Positions 43,682 to 55,055 of a DNA stretch of 64,000 bases are shown here, piece by piece. The notes below the pieces were generated by a model. The model searched no databases. It was not told the origin of the DNA and saw only the letters and a program-made list of their open reading frames with translations. Positions within the stretch are counted from its first letter, which is position 1. Each line of letters begins with the position of its first letter. A program made the translations under genes and the position numbers. The stretch comes from Isoperla grammatica (Eukaryota > Arthropoda > Insecta > Plecoptera > Perlodidae), in the NCBI GenBank assembly GCA_945910005.1, contig OX246741.1:48142239-48206238 (forward strand), in the 5' to 3' direction.

Positions 43682-43901
43682 TTAAAACCACACACACAAT
43701 TATAAAACGATACCAAGGTCACTTACTTTTAAAAATCCGGTGAATTTTCGCAGTAATCCGTTCCTACTCCTTCCTCAGACAGTCCTTCCGCAGTTGGCCT
43801 CGGTCTGAGGAAGGAGTAGGAACGGATTACTGCGAAAATTCACCGGTTTTTTAAAAGTAAGTGACCTTAGTATCGTTTTATAATTGTGTGTGTGGTTTTA
43901 A
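43682..43901. repeat. Near-perfect 99-bp inverted repeat
   Basis: Arms 43682-43780 and 43803-43901 are reverse complements with at most a few mismatches and a 22-base loop. Key blocks are cggtgaattttcgcagtaat and ttcctactccttcctcagac. The high identity implies recent origin or conversion. It may be a foldback MITE or a hairpin RNA source. Confidence 0.93.
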
Positions 43902-45654
43902 TCTAGGCCTAACACAATATACAAGTTACGTATACAGAGTAATGAATAAAATATAAAAGGTTTAAATAGAAGTAATATACATGAAAAGAAACAGTATGAG
44001 GCCCACAAAAACAAAATCCTGACAGAAAAAGCAACTGGGTGTGCGTGTGCGTGTGTGCAGATTGTGTTTTACATTGTGTATTGTGTAGTGGTAGATATTG
44101 CAAGGCTATTCATTGATTTGTTCGTGACTGTGGAAATGTCTTGAATATCAATGAATACATTATTTCGTTCCCAAGTGTGTTAAAAGGTGTTTTGCATTCG
44201 AGTGAGACAGTTTAGTTAAAAGTAAGTGGTCTTTTTATTATCGTTAATACAAAACAATACATATATCATATATGCATGGGTATGGACTAATATAGATATA
44301 ACAAAAAATGGCGAGGTACAATCAGCCGCTAACATAACTAACACAACATAGATAATATAAAATAAAGTATACAGTGATGAAAAACTAATGATAGATAAAG
44401 GTAGATTACAAGTAGCATTATATACATTATGCTGAAGTAGATACAAATACAAATTGTTTTACTTCAAAAAACGCCTTTTTTCAGAAAAACGTTTTTTTTT
44501 CTGTTACAAACATAAGATGGTAAGTAGCATTAAAATATATTATGCCGATACACAAGAGTGGTTCTTGACAAAACATTCACTTATAAAAATATATACATAT
44601 ACATGATATACATATAATAAAACTAGACATTAAAAAACCAACCCCGACTTGCAATCGAACAAAGGTCTCTCTGGATTTCTCAATAAATTCATCCACAAGA
44701 AGGTTTCTTGAAAAAATATCCATTTACATATTTATAAGTATATAATAAGATATACATAGAACTATAAACAAAATAATAATAACATAAACAAAGATAGGCT
44801 TACACAATTGTACACACCAGAAAGATTTACAAACGTACTAGTATAAAACAAGTGAATAAACAGCTTTTCTACAGCGATAAGCGTTTAATAGTAAGAGGTG
44901 CAAATGACGGCGGCCATCGAACCCAGGTCTTCCTGGTTTTCTCAATAAATTCACCCACAAGAAAGTTTCTTGAAAAAATATCCATTTATATATTTATAAG
45001 TATATAATAAGACATACATAGAACTATTAACAAAATAATAATAACATAAACAAAGATAGGCTTACACAATTGTAAACACACAAGAAGTACACAATTAGGT
45101 TATGTACAGTACAGATTGTGATGATTGACTGTAGATTTAAAGGGATAGTCAGGTGAAAAACTAAAAAACTACCATTTGTATATGTCCACCTTCAAATATG
45201 GGAAACATAACTAAAAGACTCTATAATTTAAAAGCAGGTGGTTCAAAAATTAAAGAAAACGTGATTGTTTGGCTTAGAGCTACCAAGTAGCGCCGAGCAA
45301 CCTTTCTCATGGTAATCCCCATATAAACAAAATGTTGCCTCGAGATAGTAAAACCACCGCTAAATAGGGCACTTATCAACAAGGCAACAATGTGCGACGT
45401 TTCGCTACCGATAATAGGCCTACGCTTCTTAGTACGAACGTGTACTTCTACAAAATGCCTTGCAATTAATATTTTTTTTGACTTATTGTGTAGAAAAATT
45501 GCAACCTGTTTTGAGCAGCACTGTCCACGGTCGCCGAGTGTTTTTCGGAGTTAGCGAGCTTAGAACAGATTCACCTGTACTACGCTTCTGAAGAAAATTG
45601 AAGGATAACTTTAAAGTAAATCCAGTAATAAAAATATCTAAATGCTCAATTTTT
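43902..45654. other. AT-rich gene-free stretch with a direct duplication
   Basis: 44652-44825 and about 44915-45085 are a direct repeat (tctcaataaattca, tttcttgaaaaaatatccat and ataaacaaagataggcttac blocks) offset by about 261 bases. Short minus-strand frames are unrecognisable. Confidence 0.6.
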
Positions 45655-45770
45655 GTCTTCTTGCATTGAAGCAACCTATATCAATCTTATGTAACACATG
45701 AGTTTCATCTTCTTTTCAGTCATTGGTGATTCTTTAGTTATTCACTTGACTATATCCTTTTAAGAGTTAT
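45655..45770. repeat. Interspersed repeat, related to 16930-17050
   Basis: ttgcattgaagcaacctata through attcacttgactatatc matches 16939-17040 with substitutions. Family unknown. Confidence 0.6.
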
Positions 45771-47158
45771 CTGCCAAATAGGATATAATACGATCAGCTC
45801 AGAATGTGAGGTGAGGTAAGTGTATAAAAATGTACTCACTTGATATAAAGAACAAGTCAAGATTATAATAAGGTTTTTTTTTAGGAACCGTCTTATTCTT
45901 GCCTAGAGCATTATGTTATATTCTTCTTCCCATATTGTTAATATGTTTTTTGAGATGAGTGAGTTTGTTGGAGTGATATTGATGTGTGTTTTTTTCTTCT
46001 GTTTTTGTGTGCCTTGCATTATGCTCATGTCAAATTACGACATCAAAGTGTCTTGGAAAAGTATATTTATGTACATCTATGCGGGTATTGTTCTAAGTCT
46101 ACTGGCTTTCGGGTAAATTATAGTGATTATATTTTAGGAGATAAGTAATGTTTAGAACTCACTTAGGCTTTCGTGGCCCGAGTCAACTAATAATTAGTAA
46201 TGTTGTTGACAATTTAATAAAAAAAAGTCATATATGTGTATATCCGCCTATCGCTTAAGGCCATTAGGTTATGATCTTTGCACAGTGAAACATAGTTTTG
46301 TCCGTGGTTTGTTAATAACTAATTTAATGTAACGATGTTGAACTCAACTCGCTCTAGGAGAGATAGTCGTTCACTTCCAAAAGTCGCCTTTCCCACAAAA
46401 TAAAACATGAGCTAGAATCACTATTAATATCTTTTTGCTGAGAAGAATCAGAATCCAATTAATAAAATATTCAAAATGAAGGCCAATGAAATTCGTTGTT
46501 AAATTCAAAACTGGCCTTTTCCAAACATTCAATTTTTTAAAGCTATCTATTAACTTCATCAACCAATCCCGTGGCCATCTGAGCGTCAGCTGATCTACAA
46601 CTGCACGAATTCCTTATTCCAATAGCTCTTGAACTCCACTCCTTACAGAGTTTGCTGGAACTGTGATGTTTTAAATGTATTGTGATAAATAAATATAATA
46701 TAATTAAAAACCTAACATACGAATAGGTTTCAACCATGAAAACGATTGCGTAACTTTATTATTCCTTTCCAAAATTAAAATAATATAAGAGGAAAATGTA
46801 ATTAATTTTAGTGAACAAAATAAATATTTAAATCAATGATAAATAAATGATTGACATAAGTTATCCTTATTTTCAACGTTGTAGTTTCAAAACTTGCTTA
46901 TTACAGTTGCTATTTTATAACTAGCTTTTTCCAAACAAATTTAAAATTGTAAATAATGCACTAATTAAGATTTCAAAACAGGCAACAACACATTCCACAT
47001 TTTTGTAAATATGCATGCAATTATATCATATTTCTAAACAAAACATACATAATCACTTATTTTATTATATGTCATTCTTTATATAAAGTGGAAAATGCTA
47101 CTTTTGTTACTGAACGACTTATTGTATTCTCTAAATCAAGAAAAAGTAGTGTTTTATC
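45771..47158. other. Gene-free stretch downstream of the NACHT-ankyrin gene
   Basis: A 67-codon hydrophobic frame (45913-46116) and several minus frames lack support. A minus-strand AATAAA (47061-47066 on the plus strand as tttatt), about 95 bases beyond the NACHT-ankyrin stop, could be its polyadenylation signal. Confidence 0.5.
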
Positions 47159-50100
47159 TTAGTTTGAACGAGCCTGTATGTCCCCGCCCTTAGATATGAG
47201 GAGTTCCATGATCTCAGTGTTACCGTATTTACAAGCATAATCTAAGGCAGAACGACCACTGAAGTCTTTTTTGTTAATGTAGTCAGATAAAGGTTTGCCC
47301 TCCAGTCTTACAATGATATACCTCACGGCAGTCACACTTGCACAAATGTAGTCACACAGGATATGAAGCGGAGTTTGATCGTTCTTTGTACGAGCCTGTA
47401 TGTCCCCGCCATTACATATGAGAAGATTCATGACCTCTGTTTTACCGCATTTACAAGCATAATGTAAGGCCGACCAACCATCGGAGTCTTGGGTGTTAAT
47501 GAAGTCAGATAAAGGTTTGCCCTCCAGCCTTACAATGAGAGACCTAACGACATTCACACTGCCATATTCACGATTACACAGAAAATGAAGCGGTGTTTGA
47601 TCGTTCTTTGTACGGGCCTGTATGTCCCCGCCCTTACAAATGAGGAGTTTCGTGATCTCAGTGTTATCGTGTTCACAAGCATAATGTAAGGCCGAACAAC
47701 CGCTGGTGTCTATTGTGTTAATGTAGTCAGATAAAGGTTTGCCCTCCAGCCTACCAACGAGAGATCTAACGGTATTCACACTTGCAGCTCTGTAGTGACA
47801 CACGATATGAAGCGGTGTTTTATCAAAGTGTGTACGGGCCTGTATGTCCCCGCCCTTAGATATGAAGAGGTTTATGATCTCAGTGTTACCGTATGCACAA
47901 GCATAATGTAAGGCCGACCAACCATTGGAGTCTTTTGTGTTAATGTATTTAGATAACGGTTTGCCCTCCAACCTTAGAATTAGAGCCTTAACGGCATTCA
48001 CACTTGCAAATATGTGGTCACACAGGAAATGAAGCGGTGTTTGATCGTAGTTTGTACGAGCCTGTATGTCCCCGCCCTTAGATATGAGGAGTTTCATGAC
48101 CTCAATTTTATCTTGTTTACAAGCATAATGTAAGGCCGTCCAACCTTCGGAGTCTTGGGTGTTAATGTAGTCAGATAAAGGTTTGCCCTCCAGCCTTACA
48201 ATAAGAGACCTAACAGCATTCACAGTGACATGGTTATTCAAACACAGTGTATGAAGCGGTGTTTGGTTGTTGTTTTTACGAGCCCGTATGTCTCCACCTT
48301 TAGATACGAGAAGAGTTATGGCTTGTTCGATGTTCTTATTCATCTTGGCAGCGAGGTGTAGGGCAGAATCACCATTAGAGTCGCGTGCGTTGATGTATCT
48401 AGCAACCGTATCTGTAACACGCTCAAGAGTTGAAACCCCGGGTTGACGAGAAGTCGATACCTCGTGCGATGGTGGAGATTGCGAGTTGATTCCGGTAATG
48501 AGTGCTTCCATATTTTCGATGAGACATTTACCATCTTCAACCATTCCGCGTTGATATGCATTGTGTAACCAGGTACACCATGTACTTATTATATCATATT
48601 TTTTGCCAACATGAACAAGTAATTCCATTTCTGATTTCATTTTGTTGATATCTTTGTTGCTACGATCTATTGCCAGCTGCTCGTATAAGACTTGGAAGGT
48701 TTGCCAAGACTCACTGTGGGTAGCGTACTCAAGCGCACTCAAGCCCAATACTTTGTCGTCTTGGTAAAATGTCGCCCCGTGCTCCAATAGTACCTGCACC
48801 ATGCTCGGAATGTCCGTGCGTATCCTAGCGTCCCTGTCTGCCGCTGCCAGATGTAATGCGGTCCGACCGCCCAGGTCTGTGACGTTGACGTCTTCCTTCC
48901 CTGCAGACAACAATGACGTCACCGTCTCTAGATCCTGGTTGACCACTGCCGTAATCAGCTCGGAATTCTTTGCAAGCATCACGTCCAAAAGTCGGCGAAT
49001 CAATTTGAATTCATCACTAAACAAGTTTTTTCGAAGGAAATCTTGGTTTTCTGCGTAGTTCTGAGATATCCATAGTGCTGCGAAATATTCCGCGAAGGCT
49101 CTGTGTAAGAATATTGGTTTACTATTTACAATTTTTGTAATAATACCGGCCTTGCATGCATGGGTTCCAGTGTCGCGCAGTATCTTTTCGTGTTGCTCTT
49201 TGACGTTTAGACTGTTGTGTAGCTCGTCAACTTCGAACAGAAGCATGATGGAAGCCAGCATATGGCTTTCGGAAAAGTCTTTCAAAACATTATTTTCTAC
49301 ATAGGTTATATTATGTAGTTTGCTCAAATCTGTTTTATCTAAATAAATTCTAAACTTTTTGTTTACAACCTGTTCAAACATTGTGACAATGTTGAGTTTG
49401 TCAGGTATATCAGCTGTTGTTTTTTGTTCTTTCACATAATCCGAGTAAATCTCCGCTACCATCATTGTCAAAAGTGGAGTTCCCATGAATTCTCTGCCAA
49501 TGTCATCTAAAAAATCCGCTATTAAATTTATGAGTTTTTTTATTAGTTCTCCCAGTTGATAATTTGTTGTTGAGGTTGATATATCTGCTGTCCAAAATTC
49601 CTTAAAGAATATTATTTGATCTTCTTCACTGAATTTTCTTATAGTGAAAGTGAGCGTTTCTAAGTGTGTTTCCAGGCGGCGTTTAAGTGCGTGCCGTGAT
49701 GTTATGTAAATCTTGCACGTTTTAGTTTGGAGCAAGCTAGTGATCAAGTACATAGCCATTTCCGTGTAATTCGGCGCTACCTCGTCCATCCCGTCGAGAA
49801 ACACAACGCACTTCCCCTTCCCCATCATGAATCGAAACAAACAACCCTCCATTTCAGACTCGCTGATGTTAACAGCCAAAGACAAAAACTTCACAGCGTC
49901 GTCATCATCACTTAACTTGGCCAGCTTGTCGATGTGATCCTTCAGGTCAACTCGGATGACCCAGAGCGAAGGATGGGCCTCCTTGGTCTCCCAGGCGAGG
50001 TGAGTGACGAATGTACTCTTCCCCATTCCGGCCTCGGCACAGATGATAATCACTCTACCCTCCAGGTCGAGTGCGGTGCTGGGTTTGTACGATGTCGGAT

Positions 50101-51920
50101 TTTCTGGTATTATGAATTTATTGATACTATCGACGCTGCCTTTAGTGCTCAACCACTCGAGATTTCCATCAGAACACATCCTTAGCTCATGCAAGTTCCC
50201 TTCCTGTTTAACCGCATTCGTGATATTCTCGTTGGTAAATTCCAATCCTAACACGAAGTGGCGACAAGAAGAGTCCCTACTGAAGTCTGTAAGATAAGTG
50301 ACCCTTGCCTCCGCCGGAACTAATTTCTGCAATTCTTGCTCTGTTATGTTACGTACGAAGTACTTATCTGAGTTATTTTCTTTAAGAATATCTTTTTTTA
50401 ACCGCGTTCGCTTCTCCAGAGTTCGAGGAATGTAGTAGGAAATTGGCTTGTCGAGTGGAGGTCCAAGCGACACGGGTTCTGTGGAGAAGCATTTCTTGAC
50501 TAAATCGTCATTGAAAACATCAGGAACTAAATCAGTTCCATTCTCCATTAGGTCCTTCATTTTAACTAATTTATCTTGGAATTTAACGTCCTTTTTCTTC
50601 AATCGTCTTTGACATTTGGTGTCCAGGTGTGATATTGTAATCGTGTCTTGAATCTCCCAACACTCAACAGATTTAGGCATACATTTTTTCAGATTTACTG
50701 TGAATGCATCATTTGTAGCAGACACAATAATAAGTTTTTGTTTACTGTTTTTCTCGAATTGCTGACTTAAAGTTGTGCACATTGCTTGATGCTCATCACT
50801 GGAGTCACTGACGATCACCAGCCTCTTGTTTCTATATTTTCTCCACGCCGACAACCGATCATCGGGCTGTTTCAATAAAGAATCCAAATCAAGTATTATT
50901 GTGGAATGGTCATTGAATTTCTGAAACGACTGCACGAGTTTTGTGCAACATAGATTTATGCACATTGGTGAGGGACTAATATGCACAAGGGCATACTCAT
51001 CAATGGTTTTCATATCGTAAAGATGTACATCCTGAAATTGTATGCTGTTTAAATAGAATCGTTTTACATCTTGCGTTGCGAGTGAGGTTATTCGAAAATC
51101 ATTCAATATTTGATCCAATAGGTCGCTGTCTTTAGTTAAACTCTCCTCACTCTTAAGCCACCATTGACTGATTGCGTCTATGTAACTCTGACATAATTGG
51201 TCAATATCTGGGTTAACCGTTGGATAACACATCAACAGTTCACTTTTGATAAGTTCTATCATTTGCTCCAAGGATGCCTGCTTAGTAAACAATATGCAAG
51301 CATCCATAAAATCTTTTACCTCCTCAACGTTTTCGTGGTCACTCTTAAGATGTTCAAAGATATCTGCGTCGCAGTTTTCTTTGTAATTAAAATTAAAAAT
51401 TAACCCTGTTTTTAGGTTTGACTTGAACAAGTTATCGATTTTACTACTGTCGAAAGGTGTCGGGCGCTCATTAGCTCTATTGGACAAATCATTGTGCGTT
51501 TTCGCGTTTGTGTACAAACAAAATGTACTGTCTTGTATCGTACAGCCTTCGAATAAGGATTGACTAGAAGCGGTTTTTATTTGCTCCTTTATTTCAACGT
51601 ACGATTTGAAGTATTTTCTGAGTGAGAAGTCACCATTACCCTTTAGATGATTAATACCAAGCATGGCAGAATCCAAGTGCTTCAATTGCATGTAGCACGT
51701 CTGCCAAACATGGGGATTGTCCTCGGTCATATACTTCACAAACACGTCGTCCCAGGCCCCAACCTTGTCCACATTTGACGCCAGGTGGAACTCGGTGACG
51801 ATCTTGCTGTTCTTGAGACGCAAGAATAGTAAAGCGAGGAATCTTATTTCAAACTTTGTGCCTGATTCTGTTGCGCGACCTCTCGTCTTATCGTAGGTGA
51901 TCGGGGTTGAGGCGGCGACG
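47159..51920 (-). CDS. NACHT-ankyrin STAND protein with possible PD-(D/E)XK N-terminus
   Basis: An uninterrupted frame of 1592 codons if read from ATG 51937, but a splice acceptor (ttttattttctAG, minus strand) overlaps the first six codons, so the exon probably begins at 51920 and the true start lies upstream. Using ATG-based numbering, residues about 15-100 hold E24/E30, D63-D64 (GAWDDV) and Q84-x-K86 (YMQLKH), a pattern like PD-(D/E)XK nucleases. A linker region of several hundred residues follows. The NACHT P-loop is at 635-642 (GMGKST), with Walker B LDGMDE at 714-719 and downstream helical segments. Ankyrin repeats occupy about 1015-1100 and 1190-1592. STAND NTPases act as oligomerising sensors in innate immunity or cell-death pathways; ankyrins would sense ligand. 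Nuclease activity is my inference. The last six units are exact 222-bp repeats. A 30-bp minisatellite lies upstream. Confidence 0.88.
47162..48410 (-). repeat. Six coding 222-bp (74-residue) double-ankyrin units
   Basis: The block gcctgtatgtccccgcc (plus strand) starts at 47172, 47394, 47616, 47838, 48060 and 48282 (the last as gcccgtatgtctcc), exactly 222 bp apart. Each unit encodes two ankyrin helices sets: KGGDIQARTxxDQTPLHxLC, then a variant with RLEGKPLSDYINT and SALHYAC. Equal length and high identity indicate recent unequal crossover or conversion. Confidence 0.95.
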
Positions 51921-51922
51921 CT
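51921..51922 (-). promoter_or_regulatory. Probable splice acceptor at the start of the NACHT-ankyrin exon
   Basis: Minus-strand tttattttctAG followed by cgtcgccgcc. The exon would begin at 51920 in the third base of a codon. The pyrimidine tract and exact AG are visible; the upstream exon is not identified. Confidence 0.6.
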
Positions 51923-51937
51923 AGAAAATAAAACCAT

Positions 51938-52276
51938 AAATATTATATAGGCACTTTAACGCGCAGTTTAGTGGGCGCTGACATCTTTGACGTCCGCCAT
52001 TACGACCATTCTACTTCCTCAGTACACAGCCTTCTCGACGGGTCAATCCGCGATAGAATCTCAGTTTGAACCGACGTCTAAGAAGGCATGAGGCTGTGCC
52101 TCAATGTAACCCGTCAAAATTCTAGAAATCTAGAAAAGCAACAAAAACTACAACTCCGTCCTGTGGTGTAGCCGCAATGTTTGATACCGGGAGGGGCGAA
52201 CAACAACAATCACAACTCAGTACTGTGCTGTGGTTGCCATGTTTAATGCCGGGAGAAGGGAACAACAACAACCTCT
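51938..52276. other. Region 5' of the NACHT-ankyrin exon
   Basis: No coding frame. Tandem-like gccgggagnnggnaacaacaaca blocks occur around 52185-52275, related to those at 52640-52660 and 52734-52752. It probably includes intron or promoter of the minus-strand gene. Confidence 0.4.
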
Positions 52277-52735
52277 TTTTACCCATGTGTTGTGGCCGCC
52301 AAGTTTAATGATCGTTGTTTTGTAGCTGCAATGTTTAATGATCTTTGTTTTGTGGCCGCCATGTTTAATGATCGTTGTTTTGTGGCCGCTATGTTAAGTG
52401 ATCTTTGTTTTGTGGCCGCCATGTTAAGTGATCTTTGTTTTGTGGCCGCCATGTTAAATAATCGTTGTTTTGTGGCCGCCATGTTTAACGATTTAAGTTT
52501 TGTAGCCGCCATGTTTAGTGATCTTTGTTTTCTGGCCGCCATATTAAATAATCGTTGTTTTGTGACTGCAAAGTTTAATGATCGTTGTTTTGTGACCACC
52601 ATGTATAATGATGGTGACTTTGTCGCCGCCATGTTTGATGCCACGAGGGGCGAACAACAACAACCACTACTCACCCATGTGTTGTGGCCGCCATGTTTGA
52701 TGACCCATGTGTTGTGGCCGCCATGTTTTATGCTG
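52277..52735. repeat. 30-bp minisatellite carrying YY1-like GCCGCCATGTT motifs
   Basis: The unit pairs tgtggccgccatgtttaatg with atctttgttt, exactly 30 bp, about 14 units, some diverged. GCCGCCATGTT occurs in roughly eight of them and fits the YY1/PHO consensus GCCGCCATNTT. The plus frame (52292-52816) and minus frame (52279-52749) stay open because the period is a multiple of three, and I reject them as genes. The position 0.4-0.8 kb upstream of the NACHT-ankyrin exon could make it regulatory. Confidence 0.9.
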
Positions 52736-53520
52736 GGAGGGGCGAACAACTCTCGCCTCTCGATCTTCCGTCCATCCCTGCGGCTGCTTTCTGTAACCAG
52801 GGTGCATTGCGGTTAGTCTGTGCTTCTCACCATTGCTCTAATATTTTGTAATACCACACATGCACAGCTGGGCATGGAAAAGTAATTTACCATACCTCAG
52901 ATGTAAAACGTACATACCCAATTTGTTTTACAACTTTTTTTAGTCCAGCCCACTTTTTTCAATACTTGGCTTTGCCATAAAGCTAATTATTATTTGTTTA
53001 CGGGTTGGAATTTTTGTCGGGTAAGTTTATTTGTTAATTTTCAAAGTCATTTGTATAAATGCACACTTCAAAACGATTTTCCGAAAAATGTCTTTAATAT
53101 TCAATGATAATATAGATAGCAGGCACGCATAATAATAATATAGGTAGGGTAGGTATGATTAAGGATTGGCTATCAAGGTTCTGACTCTTGCTCTATAAAC
53201 GTGGGTTATAACCAGCAAGGTAAAGAAGACATAAGTCACATTTGTAAAAATACATTGAACAATAAATCCAAGAAAATGTAACATCATTTTCAAAGTTTAC
53301 GACGAGTGTATCACTCAGGCATTGATTGAAATGGTGATAATTAGGTTAACAAAGAAAATTTGGAAGTACTCTCTGAACATTTAAACTTAAATGGATGGCT
53401 TGTAGATTACTGGCTATTCGCGATCGCAAAACTTCGATACGCCCCTAGCGGACAAAATTGTCCCTGAGCTGACGGGTCTAGCGCTCAGTCAACGAATTCT
53501 CGCACAAACAATACGGTACT
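52736..53520. other. Gene-free stretch
   Basis: AT-rich. Nothing recognised on either strand. Confidence 0.5.
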
Positions 53521-54187
53521 TATTTTGTTCTAGCGGTTATACTATTAACCGCAAAAAATCAAAAAGGTTTAATCATAAAGGTTATTTTAGAATCATAGAC
53601 CCAGTAGTTTACTTGATATAACACTTCACGCAAAGAATCGGAAAATGAGCCAAATTCTGATTGTTCTTTCAACCTCAAATTGTCGAAAAACTAATGATCG
53701 TATTTTGACGAGATTTCCTTAACAATATGAACCAACAATGTGAGATAATAAAGAAATAACCTTTCTTGATAGGAAGTTCCCCGAACGAAAATTCATAGCA
53801 TGCACAAACATGCAGGGTGCATAGTTTCACGGCACAAACATTGCTATTGAGGTCCAACCGCTGCACCCGGCATATTAGTGCATGCTATAAATTTTCGTTT
53901 GGGCAGTTTCTATCTTGAAAGTTTTTTGTTTATAATTTCACATTATTGATACATATTTTTAATAAACTCTCGACGTCCAAGTCCGATCATTAGTTTTTCG
54001 ACTCGTGAAGTTGAGAACAATAAGGAATATTCCCATTTTCCGATGCTTTGCGTGAATTGTTATAACAAGTAAACTACTGGGTCTATAATTTTGAAGTAAC
54101 CTTTATGATACCTATTGGCATATAAACTAAATACGCTTTCCTATAAGTATTCCTTCAGAATGAATAGTATAACAGCTAGAACGAGAT
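53521..54187. repeat. Large imperfect foldback element, 667 bp
   Basis: Left arm 53521-53705 pairs with right arm about 53985-54187. Shared blocks are gttctagcggttatactatt, cataaaggtta, gacccagtagtttacttg, acgcaaag and cggaaaatg. Smaller mirrored blocks lie inside (gaaaattcatagcatgca versus tgcatgctataaattttc). No open frame of interest. Confidence 0.75.
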
Positions 54188-54954
54188 TAGTGATCAACGT
54201 TCCAGCGATACCGCCAATGTCACGCTGAGAAGTTAACCCGGCACGGCCGCCACATTGATAAGTGACGTCATTCTCAAACGTCCTTGAGAGATAAAGTTGT
54301 AGACAATGCTACGACCAGTATTACCAAGCAAGGAGCAATTGCTGATAGTAACATCATGATATGACTGTCTATTGAGTGCAAACAGATTATGAACAAGGGA
54401 TCGTGGTGATAATCATGGTTGCCTAATAGACCGGACAAGTCGGGTTAATATCATATACTTATCATAAAACATCGTCTGGTTGCCCAAACATTTCAAATTT
54501 CTTCTTATATAATATAGTTATTTGTTTACTGAGCCACCACCTCACGTATTTATGCACATTTCTATTTGACGTACGATTATTTCCAGAAGGAGTGAAACGT
54601 CTATATTAGTCTGTGTATGCAATGCAATGTATTCATGTATTCATGTATAATAAATATTATTGTTTTTTGATTCTTGGTAAGATACTTTGTTATTCACGCA
54701 TCATCGCAGTATCAACAATAATTACACCCTAGTTGCTGGGTCTTAGTAATGGGGTTCCCGTTGGGACTCTTCTGAGATAATTATCCTAACAAAATATCTC
54801 TAGTAGAGTTATACATATTGGGATTATTAATTTTCACTATAATTTGAGAACGGGAAGAACATTTATTTAGTACAAAATAGGTAACTGATATTTAGCCGCC
54901 ATTTATTTTCTTAATAACTGGACCGATTTTCATTCACTTCAGGACCGATTTTTC
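54188..54954. other. Gene-free stretch
   Basis: No recognisable coding sequence or repeat. Confidence 0.45.
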
Positions 54955-55055
54955 CACAAAACTAATGGCGTTCAATTAACATCGAGGCTTGTGGATGGTT
55001 CAAATTTCAATTTGATCGGACTCTCCATTAACCGCTATCGTGAGACAGAAAAAGA
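54955..55055 (+). repeat. 3' end of a poly(A)-tailed interspersed retroelement, copy 1
   Basis: aacatcgaggcttgtggatg, tttgatcggactctccatta and cgctatcgtgagacag, followed by an A-rich tail, match the reverse complement of 58430-58535. Two copies in opposite orientations ending in A-rich tails fit a retrotransposed repeat. Confidence 0.65.

Noticed and set aside
45913..46116. Small hydrophobic open frame with two possible membrane segments
   Set aside because: Only 67 codons in AT-rich DNA with T-rich codons, which gives hydrophobic residues by chance. No homologue recognised.
52279..52816. 156- and 174-codon frames on opposite strands
   Set aside because: Both come from the 30-bp minisatellite, whose period is divisible by three.
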